From Amphritea atlantica (GTDB lineage Bacteria; Pseudomonadota; Gammaproteobacteria; Pseudomonadales; Balneatricaceae), in NCBI RefSeq assembly GCF_018860855.1, contig NZ_JAHKQE010000023.1, forward strand, positions 124,001 through 188,000: 64,000 nt of DNA, in the 5' to 3' direction. A program made the translations under genes and the position numbers. Numbering within the stretch: position 1 is the first letter of the stretch; the number at the start of each line of letters is the position of its first letter. Below the pieces are notes generated by a model. It worked only from the letters and a program-made list of their open reading frames with translations. It did not search any database and was not told where the DNA came from. Of the stretch, positions 54,585-62,793 are shown piece by piece.

Positions 54585-54626
54585 CAGTATCCATGCGCGA
54601 GAATTCAGTATCCATGTGCGACAATT
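54585..54626 (-). repeat. Tandem 21-bp direct repeat in the leader of the copper protein gene
   Basis: CAGTATCCATG.GCGA.AATT occurs twice in direct tandem (54585-54605 and 54606-54626, plus-strand orientation) with only two mismatches. It fills most of the predicted untranslated leader between the promoter and the ribosome site, so it will be present in the mRNA. Confidence 0.75.
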
Positions 54627-54632
54627 TGTCAC

Positions 54633-54680
54633 ACCGCGATGATAACAACGTGGCACAGCCATTTACTTGATATTGATCAA
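54633..54680 (-). promoter_or_regulatory. FNR/ANR/DNR-type promoter of the nos cluster
   Basis: TTGATATTGATCAA (54667-54680) is a perfect FNR-family site (TTGAT-N4-ATCAA). On the minus strand TTATCA (54640-54645) is a -10-like box that places the start near 54633, with the site centred near -41, the class II activator position. The first downstream gene is the CusF-like protein, then nosR and the rest. Confidence 0.82.
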
Positions 54681-54811
54681 GTTTTAAAAAATCTGAAGAA
54701 AATTGAGATAAACTTTGAAGAACTAAGTTGCTAGCGCTACTCAGTAGCGATGAGTTTAAGACTCTCAGACCTGCCACCTTTAGGTCGATGGCGTTAACGA
54801 ATATCCGTGAA

Positions 54812-57800
54812 TCAATCTTCCTCCCTAGGGGCATTGGGTATCGTCAACCACTGATCTGAAAACGCCTGAGCAGGCAATGGACGGTCAAACAGATACCCTT
54901 GACAGTAATCACACTCAATAGCCGTTAACAGCTGTCTCTGGAGCTCAGTTTCGACCCCTTCAGCAATCACTCGAATGCCCAATTTATGTGCCATCACAAT
55001 GATCGCTTCACAGAGCACAAGATCCTGAGATGCCGGCGACAAGTTCGACACAAAGCTTTGATCAATTTTAAGGTAATCGATATCAAACTGTTTCAGGTAA
55101 GACAGAGATGAATAACCGGTACCAAAGTCATCCAATGACACCTCTATGCCATGGTCTCTAAACTGGAGCAATTTATCGGTGATACTACTGCCGGCCTCCA
55201 TTAACAAACTCTCGGTAATTTCGATGCACAGGTTTGCGGGGTTCAAACCATTCGCTAATCCGTTACCCATAATATTGCCGAACCAATCCGGTTTACAGAA
55301 ACTTTCATCCAGATATTGAGCGGGGGAAGTGTTAATACTCACCTGTAAATCGGTATTGAAATTCGCTTTCCAAACGGATACCTGACGCACAACTTCGGCA
55401 AACACCCAGTTGCCAATATCAACAATTAAGCCGGTTTCTTCGGCTAAAGGAATAAATTCCAGCGGCGGTACCTGGCCTTTGGGGTGATTCCAGCGCAATA
55501 ACGCTTCAGCCTTAACAACCTTGCCGCTACTCAGGTCAATAATCGGTTGATAATAGACTTCAAACTGCTGCAGCGTAATCGCCTCTCGCAGTTCATTCAG
55601 CATCTGCCTACGCTGCTGAGCGGCCTCTTCCATCTCGGGAGTAAAATAATGAAACCGATTACGCCCCTCAGCTTTCGCGGCATACATCGCCTGATCTGCA
55701 TTTTTCATCAACATCTCAAGCGATTTCGCATCCCCGGGGTACAGCGTAATACCAATACTCGCTGACACAAAAGCGAGGTTGTCATTTAACTCATAAGGAT
55801 CGCTTAACTGTTTTAATATTTTTTTAGCGATCCGCTCAATCACAACCACATCATCGATATGCCCGAGAATCACCAGAAACTCATCCCCGCCTAAACGGGC
55901 AACCGTATCAGATTCTCGAATACAGCTAGTTAAACGTATCGCCGCTTCTTTAAGCAGTAAGTCACCATAATCATGACCGAGGGTATCATTCACCTCTTTG
56001 AAGCGATCGAGATCGATCATCATCACCGCAACCTGCTCACCCTCTCGCTTGGAGCTTTTCATTACCTGCTGCAAACGATCCGTAAAAGTACGGCGATTTG
56101 GCAGCAATGTCAGAGGATCATAGTGCGCCATCTGAGTTAATTCCGCGCGGGCCTGTTTCTGCTCGATCAGGTTAACATCGATACAATACATATTCTGGCT
56201 GTTATCCGCCGCTGTCAGCATCACATGACTGGAGAACACCGGCACCATCGAGCCATCTTTACGCTGTAACTCTAGCTCGGCGGCCGGAATCGGTACTCCT
56301 TCATCCAACCAAGCTCGATGTAATTCAACCACCCCCTCACGCATATGTGGGGGAATGATGAGTTCTTCTAAACGCCGCCCCTGAACATCTTCACGGCTAT
56401 AGCCATAGAGCATTTCACTGGCATCATTCCAATAGATCACGCGACGTTCTTCATCGTAGCCCTGCACCGCAATCGCCGGCAGACTTTCAATCAATTCACG
56501 GAACCGAGATTCACTTTCCTGCATCAGCAACTCGGCCTTTTTCTGATCAGTAATATCCAGCATTAACCCACGCAGCCAACGGGGTTTGCCTTTTTCACTG
56601 ATAACCCTAACCATATCCCGAATCCAAACCGTATCACCGTTGACCGTTAAGAAACGGTATTCAAACAGGTAATCTCGCATCGCGGCCGCCTCTTGCGTGG
56701 CATAATTAACCGCCCTATTACGATCATCGGGATGGATATGCTCCGGCCAAAAGCCGGGCTGCAGCCAACTGTCGATCGGGTAGCCCAGAATTCTGACCGC
56801 GTTTTCACTCATATAGATAATATCATTGGTATGATAATCGACCTCCCAAACCATACCATCGGAGGTTTCGACTAGGTTTTTAAACCGCTGTTCACTAAGA
56901 CGATAGGCCGCTTCTGAGCGGTGTAAGCGATAATTCCAATAGATAAAAAACAGCAAGATCAGCGTAATCACCACGCTGATCTTAACGATCTTGTGCAACG
57001 CGATACTTTGAGGAAATTCCAGTTGACTCCAGTGATCCAGAATTTGATTACGCTCATTTTCAGAAATATCATCCAGCGCTTTCTGAATAATCCCCGTCAG
57101 TAATGTATTCTCCCGATAAACACCGATACGATAGTCACTCTTATAATCAGTATGCCCCGAAAAATTAAGATTAAGAATCGCTTCCTTCTTCATCACATAA
57201 CTCGCCGCCGTTGCATCTCCGACAAACGCATCGGCTTGCCCTTCAGACACCAGATGCAATGCAGAGCCCATATCGACCGTATTGATAATATTGATATCTG
57301 GATAATCGCGACGCAAGAGCTCATCGGTAAAATGCCCTTTGTGAATAGCAACGGTTTTACCCTTGAGTTTATCCAAGGTGCCGACATAGGGGCCTTGTTG
57401 ACTAACAATCACCGCGGTACTGGAAAGGTAAGGCTCACTAAACGCTAGGTAAACATTTCGCTCATCGGTTTTAACAAGACAGGAAATCAGATCGTATTCG
57501 CCTTCACGAGCGGCGTTTAGCACAGCGTTCCATGACGTTTTATCCGCGATAGGAACAAAAGAAACCCCTAACCGCTGCTCCAGTAAGTGGAAGAAATCGG
57601 CAGCAATCCCTATATAAACGCCCTCACTGTCAATCCACTCATAGGGGGCGAACTTAGGATCAATACCCAGCTTAAGGACAGGATGTAGCTCTAACCAAGC
57701 GATCTCGTCTGACGTCAAGTTCTGTTCACGCCAAGACGCAAAGGTATCCTTTGATTCATCAGCGGCATAGCTCGGCACAGAGGCCAATGCACTCCAAAAA

Positions 57801-57841
57801 AAACTCATTACAAGGGCTAGCCATGGGGCCATTCTGAGCAT
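54812..57841 (-). CDS. Periplasmic solute-sensing PAS-GGDEF-EAL protein
   Basis: From the ATG at 57841 (GGAG 6 bases upstream; the open frame starts at 57913) the protein is about 1009 residues. Order: signal/anchor, family 3 solute-binding domain (LKLGIDPKFAPYEWIDSEGVY, LKGKTVAIHKGHFTDELLRR), a membrane helix near residue 290 (VVITLILLFFIYWNYRL), two PAS/PAC units, GGDEF with RLGGDEFLVILGHID, and EAL with KAEALLRWNHPKG and DDFGTGYSSLSYLKQF. Both cyclic di-GMP motifs are intact, so it may make or degrade the messenger. The ligand is unknown. It precedes the nos cluster on the same strand, 240 bases before the copper protein start. Confidence 0.92.
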   Translation of the reverse strand: MLRMAPWLALVMSFFWSALASVPSYAADESKDTFASWREQNLTSDEIAWLELHPVLKLGIDPKFAPYEWIDSEGVYIGIAADFFHLLEQRLGVSFVPIADKTSWNAVLNAAREGEYDLISCLVKTDERNVYLAFSEPYLSSTAVIVSQQGPYVGTLDKLKGKTVAIHKGHFTDELLRRDYPDINIINTVDMGSALHLVSEGQADAFVGDATAASYVMKKEAILNLNFSGHTDYKSDYRIGVYRENTLLTGIIQKALDDISENERNQILDHWSQLEFPQSIALHKIVKISVVITLILLFFIYWNYRLHRSEAAYRLSEQRFKNLVETSDGMVWEVDYHTNDIIYMSENAVRILGYPIDSWLQPGFWPEHIHPDDRNRAVNYATQEAAAMRDYLFEYRFLTVNGDTVWIRDMVRVISEKGKPRWLRGLMLDITDQKKAELLMQESESRFRELIESLPAIAVQGYDEERRVIYWNDASEMLYGYSREDVQGRRLEELIIPPHMREGVVELHRAWLDEGVPIPAAELELQRKDGSMVPVFSSHVMLTAADNSQNMYCIDVNLIEQKQARAELTQMAHYDPLTLLPNRRTFTDRLQQVMKSSKREGEQVAVMMIDLDRFKEVNDTLGHDYGDLLLKEAAIRLTSCIRESDTVARLGGDEFLVILGHIDDVVVIERIAKKILKQLSDPYELNDNLAFVSASIGITLYPGDAKSLEMLMKNADQAMYAAKAEGRNRFHYFTPEMEEAAQQRRQMLNELREAITLQQFEVYYQPIIDLSSGKVVKAEALLRWNHPKGQVPPLEFIPLAEETGLIVDIGNWVFAEVVRQVSVWKANFNTDLQVSINTSPAQYLDESFCKPDWFGNIMGNGLANGLNPANLCIEITESLLMEAGSSITDKLLQFRDHGIEVSLDDFGTGYSSLSYLKQFDIDYLKIDQSFVSNLSPASQDLVLCEAIIVMAHKLGIRVIAEGVETELQRQLLTAIECDYCQGYLFDRPLPAQAFSDQWLTIPNAPREED

Positions 57842-57913
57842 CCAACTCTCCAGCAGCAAAGACGGTTCAACTTGAGGTCTTATATGAGTGATCAATCCGA
57901 TCACCATGTTCAT

Positions 57914-58104
57914 GCTTTATGGGCTTACTCCAAAGACATACGATATCTTGGGATTTATTCATTTAAGGTTTAAATCAATAAAGTAAGCATAGATCTATTT
58001 TGTTCAAAATGAGTAACCACTCCGCTTTAATTTTTCATTTATCACGCATTTGTCATTTTGCTAGAAAAATGCAGGATTAAGAGCGTTTGTACTCTATGTT
58101 TAAC
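57914..58104. other. Intergenic region upstream of the GGDEF-EAL gene
   Basis: AT-rich DNA holding the promoter of the sensor gene. I see no gene, repeat or FNR-type box in it. Confidence 0.4.
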
Positions 58105-58160
58105 AGGAGGAATGATGTATGACAAAGCAATCAGTCATCACTTTGAGAGGTCGGTTTTGA
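58105..58160 (+). other. Consensus ribosome site with very short frames
   Basis: AGGAGG (58105-58110) is followed 8 bases later by an ATG (58119) opening a 13-codon frame that ends in TGA at 58160. ATGs at 58112 and 58115 open an overlapping 24-codon frame to 58186 but are too close to the ribosome site. There is no downstream plus-strand gene. It may be a very small peptide gene or coincidence. Confidence 0.3.
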
Positions 58161-58214
58161 TCAGATATCGATTGAAAATTTACTAAAAACAGCCAACTAT
58201 TTGAAATAAGAGCG

Positions 58215-58241
58215 AAAAAAAACCAGCAAGCGCTGGCTTTG
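58215..58241 (-). terminator. Terminator of the DEAD-box helicase gene
   Basis: On the minus strand CCAGC-GCTT-GCTGG is followed by a run of eight T, 16 bases after the helicase stop: a strong intrinsic terminator. Confidence 0.88.
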
Positions 58242-58256
58242 TTATTAAATGGTACG

Positions 58257-59585
58257 TTAATCCGTTTTTTTCTTTTTCAACGGCGCCATGCCATCATCAG
58301 ACACAATCTCTCGATTCGCTTGTCGGCGGTTTTTGCGATCCTGCGGTGCTTTAACAACCCGTTTAGGCCGACGTGCCACCAGCGTTTTCTCGGGCTTAGC
58401 CTTGGCAGCAGGGGCATCTTTAATCCCTTTAAACTTGCCTTTCAGACCGTCCAATTCGCTAAAATTGACCGACTGCTGCAAAAAGCTTTCAACCCGTCGA
58501 AAGGCATCCCAATCTTTCGGGCCGACCAATGAAACAGCCACCCCTTTTGCGCCGGCGCGACCCGTACGACCAATACGGTGAACATACTCTTCTGCCTGTT
58601 TTGGCATATCGAAGTTAATCACCAGCGAAACCTGCAACAGATCCAAACCACGGGACGCCACATCCGTGGTAATCAGCACCTGCTGCTGTCCTCGGCTGAA
58701 GCTATCCATAATCTTATTACGATCGGTTTGGCTCATATCACCGCTTAAAGCGGCCGTTTTTAACCCTTTAGCCGACAGCAATTGCGATAACCGCTCGGTA
58801 TCGGGGCGGGTGGCGGTGAAAATAATTACCTGCTGATAGGTTTCTGTTTCCAGAATTCGTTCAAGCAATGCCTGCTTGTGATCGAGATGATCCGTGAGAT
58901 AAAAACGTTTTTCAATATCCGCATGCTCAGCATTCGCTGCACCGATAGCGATCCGCTTAGGCGCTTTCAGCAAGGTTTTAGCCATGCTATTCACCGCGGC
59001 GTGTTCTAGCGTGGCAGAAAACATCAGCGTCTGACGCAGGCGGTGACTGGCCGTTTGATTGATCCGATTCAACTGCTCGGTGAAACCTAGATCGAGCATC
59101 CGATCGGCTTCATCCAGAATCAATAGCTCGAGGCCATCTAAAAACAGCGACCGTTCATCCAGATGATTCACCAAGCGCCCTGGCGTAGCAACCACCACAT
59201 GGGGGTTTTTCGCCAACGCTTTCGCCTGATCGTTGAAGTTTTCACCACCCAGCACCAACGCCGCTTTATAGGTCGTGCCACTGATCAAACTACGCAGTTG
59301 TGCATAAACCTGCTTCGCCAGTTCGCGGGTTGGCGCCAGAATCAGCGCCCGCGGATCCTTTTTACTCAGTGCCTTTTGCCGCATCAACCGCTGCATCGTC
59401 GGCAACAGGTAAGCCAGTGTTTTACCGGAGCCTGTTTTGGATGAGGCTATCAGGTCATGGCCAGTAATCGCCGTTGGCACTGCCCGCGCCTGAATCTCCG
59501 TCGGTTCGGAAATCCCCTGATGATCAAGAATCGTGCTGAGCCGAGGATCAAGCCCCAGATCGGTAAAGTTTTCAGCGTTGGACAA
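58257..59585 (-). CDS. DEAD-box ATP-dependent RNA helicase (RhlE/SrmB-like)
   Basis: A 442-residue helicase with all motifs in order: Q motif (GISEPTEIQARAVP), SSKTGSGKTLAYLLP (I), ILAPTRELAKQ (Ia), ATPGRLVNHL (Ib), LLILDEADRMLDLGF (II), MFSATLEHAAVNSM (III), ATRPDTERLSQLL (IV), TTDVASRGLDLLQVSLVINFD (V) and EYVHRIGRTGRAG (VI). The C-terminal 80 residues are very basic (VARRPKRVVKAPQDRKNRR), a likely RNA-binding tail. It probably acts in ribosome assembly or RNA decay. It lies 56 bases after rapA and could be co-transcribed with it. Confidence 0.92.
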   Translation of the reverse strand: MSNAENFTDLGLDPRLSTILDHQGISEPTEIQARAVPTAITGHDLIASSKTGSGKTLAYLLPTMQRLMRQKALSKKDPRALILAPTRELAKQVYAQLRSLISGTTYKAALVLGGENFNDQAKALAKNPHVVVATPGRLVNHLDERSLFLDGLELLILDEADRMLDLGFTEQLNRINQTASHRLRQTLMFSATLEHAAVNSMAKTLLKAPKRIAIGAANAEHADIEKRFYLTDHLDHKQALLERILETETYQQVIIFTATRPDTERLSQLLSAKGLKTAALSGDMSQTDRNKIMDSFSRGQQQVLITTDVASRGLDLLQVSLVINFDMPKQAEEYVHRIGRTGRAGAKGVAVSLVGPKDWDAFRRVESFLQQSVNFSELDGLKGKFKGIKDAPAAKAKPEKTLVARRPKRVVKAPQDRKNRRQANREIVSDDGMAPLKKKKTD

Positions 59586-59641
59586 AGCTTGCTCCGGTTA
59601 GGCTAAATTCATCTGTACATTGCTAGCAATATTAGCAGACA

Positions 59642-62515
59642 TTAAGTGGCAACAATCACACGAATCGCATCAAGCTTCAGTGAAGCGCTATCCAGATGAT
59701 GCTCCAATGCTGCACGGTTCTCGGCCAGATAATCGATCTCTTCCTGCCGAATGTTAGGGTTCACCGCCGCCAACGCGGTCAAGCGTTCCTGCTCAGCACC
59801 CAGCAGTTTATCAACGTTCTGCTTCGACTCAAGCAACATCGCCGGTAACTGGGTTTCAGCAATACCTTCTACCCGCTTAACCATCTTATCGATATCAGGT
59901 CGGGTATGCTTCACAATTTCAACCGCCTGACGCCGACCGACTCGCTCAGCCAGATTATTGATATGCGCTTCGGTCAAAATGGCGCTGAGATCGGTACCAT
60001 TGGTATCAACGACAATACGGCTCAGCGTCTGGGGCAGATAACGCTGCACTTGCAACGGTTTCGGCGCGGCGCAATGCAGGGTATAGATAGCTTCCAGCAA
60101 CAGTGTTCCGGGCTTCAACGGCGGCAGTTTGATCGAGCAAACCGCCGTATTACCAAAATCACCGTTCACCACGATATCCATCGTGCCTAATACCAGCGGG
60201 TGTTCCCAAGTCATAAACTGGATATCTTCCCGCCCTAACGCCAACGCACGGCTATAGGTTGCGGTCATACCATCCTCGGGCAAACCTGGCAGACTTTCAT
60301 AGTGCATATGTTCGCCCGGGCTCAGGATAATGCTCTGACTGCTGTGCACCTGCTGTTCGACACCAAACTGATCGAACATACGTTCCATATAGCGACTCAG
60401 CTCAATACTGTTGCCGGTCACTTCCATACTTTCGACAATCGCTTGCGCTTTTTCTGGATTGCAGGAATTAAGTTCCAACAATTGATCACGCCCCTGTTGC
60501 AACTGCTCTAACAGACGGTCAGCTTCCAAACGGGTGCTAGCAATCAACGATTCGATATTCGCTTCATCATATTCATCAAACAGCGCGGGAATCAGTTGCT
60601 CTAGGAACTGATCAAACAACACCTGCCCCACTGGGCAAGCCCGTTCAAAACAGTTTAGGCCGCGATGAAACCAATCCAACAAAGTAGATTGGGCACTGAA
60701 TTCGTAGTGCGGCACATGGATCTGCACATCGTTGCGCTGACCAATCCGATCCAGACGACCAATCCGCTGTTCCAACAGATCGGGGTTCAGCGGTAGATCA
60801 AACAACACCAGATGACTGGCAAACTGAAAGTTACGCCCCTCACTGCCAATCTCAGAACAGATCAATACCTGAGCACTATCATCTTCATCCGCAAAATAGG
60901 CCGCTGCACGGTCGCGGTTAACGAGGCTCATACCTTCATGGAAAACCGATGAACGAATCCCCTCATACAAACGCAGATGCGCTTCCAAGGATTTCGCCGT
61001 ATTCGCATAGGCACAAATCACCAGTGCTTTCTGATCTCGGTTTTCTTTTAACCAATTAACCAACCACTCAACCCGAGGGTCGGCCTCCAACCAACGGTCC
61101 GCCAATATCAGCTCGGGATGAAGTCGCTCCTCCAGATCCGCTTGCGCCATCAGTTGCCGCTCACTCTCCAAATAGAAATCGGGTTCGGCTAACGGATAAC
61201 TATGCAGGATTCGTTTCGGGAAACCGCTCACGCCATCACGGGTATTACGGAACAGGACTCGGCCGGTGCCATGTTGATCCAGTAGGCTCGCCACGGCATC
61301 TTGAATAGCCTGATCGAGAGAATCGTTATACAGTTCATCCTGCAATTGCTGGACAACCTCATCGCCAAGGTAATGGCGCAACTGTGAAAAGACTTCCGGC
61401 GCATCCTGCAGCTGTTCACGGGCATCTTCGGCCAATAACTGCGCCACCAACTGACTTACCGGCTGATAGCTTTCCTCTTCGGAGCGAAACTGCTCAAGAC
61501 TGTAATAACGATCCGGATCGAGCAGACGCAAGCGGGCAAAGTGACTATCGACACCCAACTGCTCAGGCGTTGCCGTCAGCAGCAATAAGCCTTTCACTTC
61601 ACGAGCCAAGGCTTCAATACAGATATATTCTGGGCTAGACAGCTCTTCAGACCAAACCAGATGATGGGCCTCGTCGACCACTAACATATCCCAACCGGCA
61701 TCCAACGCCTGTACTAAGCGGTCTGGGCTCGATTTGAGGAAAGAGAGATTGCACAATACCAACTGAGCCGTATCGAACGGATTAACGCCTTCATCGGAAA
61801 GCTCTAACGCTTCACAACGTAATTCATCAAGAATGGTAAAACGCAGATTAAAGCGTCGCAGCATCTCGATTAGCCATTGATGCACTAGGCTGTCCGGCAC
61901 CACAATCAATGCCCGAGACGCTTTACCGCTAATCAGTTGCTGATGCAGGATAAGCCCCGCTTCAATGGTTTTACCCAAGCCCACTTCATCCGCCAGCAAC
62001 ACCCGTGGCGCAAACCGTTGGGCGACCTGATGAGCGATATACAACTGATGAGGTAATAATTGCACCCGAGGGCCGAGTAAGCCATAACTCTCAGATTGCA
62101 GATGATTAAACTGATTTTTGAGGGTTTCAACCCGCAGTCTAAACTGTGAAAGCTTATCAACCTGCCCGGCAAACAGACGGTCATGGGGTTTACTGAAATG
62201 GACTGCGCTATCGAGATCGCGCTCTTCCAATACCAGTACTTCGCCCTGCGCATCTTCGGCCTGATAGACCATATAGCCATTCAGTTCTTGTTGCGCCGTA
62301 ATGGTGACCTTTACACCGGCGGCATTACGTACTTGCTCGCCTACCGGATAGATCACCCGACTCAGCGGTGCATTATCAACCGCATAAGTACGTTCCTCTT
62401 CGACGGCAGGAAACAACATTTCAACACGACGATTCGATACGCTGGTTACCAACCCCAGCCCCAGATTTGATTCGGTATTACTGATCCAGCGTTGGCCGGG
62501 AATAAATTCAGACAA
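59642..62515 (-). CDS. rapA: RNA polymerase-associated protein RapA (SNF2-type ATPase)
   Basis: The 957-residue protein is close in length to E. coli RapA (968). It starts with the RapA N-terminal domains (FIPGQRWISNTESNLGLGLV), then the SNF2 motor: RVLLADEVGLGKTIEAGLIL, LVVDEAHHLVW, LLLLTATPEQLG, ICSEIGSEGRNFQFASHLVLFDLP and LEQRIGRLDRIGQRND, and a long C-terminal RapA-specific region. It recycles RNA polymerase after termination. It diverges from the SrmB-like helicase gene. Confidence 0.96.
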   Translation of the reverse strand: MSEFIPGQRWISNTESNLGLGLVTSVSNRRVEMLFPAVEEERTYAVDNAPLSRVIYPVGEQVRNAAGVKVTITAQQELNGYMVYQAEDAQGEVLVLEERDLDSAVHFSKPHDRLFAGQVDKLSQFRLRVETLKNQFNHLQSESYGLLGPRVQLLPHQLYIAHQVAQRFAPRVLLADEVGLGKTIEAGLILHQQLISGKASRALIVVPDSLVHQWLIEMLRRFNLRFTILDELRCEALELSDEGVNPFDTAQLVLCNLSFLKSSPDRLVQALDAGWDMLVVDEAHHLVWSEELSSPEYICIEALAREVKGLLLLTATPEQLGVDSHFARLRLLDPDRYYSLEQFRSEEESYQPVSQLVAQLLAEDAREQLQDAPEVFSQLRHYLGDEVVQQLQDELYNDSLDQAIQDAVASLLDQHGTGRVLFRNTRDGVSGFPKRILHSYPLAEPDFYLESERQLMAQADLEERLHPELILADRWLEADPRVEWLVNWLKENRDQKALVICAYANTAKSLEAHLRLYEGIRSSVFHEGMSLVNRDRAAAYFADEDDSAQVLICSEIGSEGRNFQFASHLVLFDLPLNPDLLEQRIGRLDRIGQRNDVQIHVPHYEFSAQSTLLDWFHRGLNCFERACPVGQVLFDQFLEQLIPALFDEYDEANIESLIASTRLEADRLLEQLQQGRDQLLELNSCNPEKAQAIVESMEVTGNSIELSRYMERMFDQFGVEQQVHSSQSIILSPGEHMHYESLPGLPEDGMTATYSRALALGREDIQFMTWEHPLVLGTMDIVVNGDFGNTAVCSIKLPPLKPGTLLLEAIYTLHCAAPKPLQVQRYLPQTLSRIVVDTNGTDLSAILTEAHINNLAERVGRRQAVEIVKHTRPDIDKMVKRVEGIAETQLPAMLLESKQNVDKLLGAEQERLTALAAVNPNIRQEEIDYLAENRAALEHHLDSASLKLDAIRVIVAT

Positions 62516-62793
62516 AAGACAGCTCTCAAACAGAATACGATAGAAACGACACCCGTAAATGACGATAGTCGAAATATAAATGCATATTTCAAAACCATCG
62601 CCAATTTTAACCGGTCAGCGCGGAATGATAGGCGTTGTGGAGGTCTACCTCAAGGCGCAATCTCAATCACTGGCCAATATAGGAAAATATTCGTTAAATA
62701 GTCCCCATAAAGGCACTATTCACCACGCTGCCAAATATCAGAATTGACAAAAATAAGGTATGCTTGCGCCTTTAAATCTGTGAGTACTCTTCG

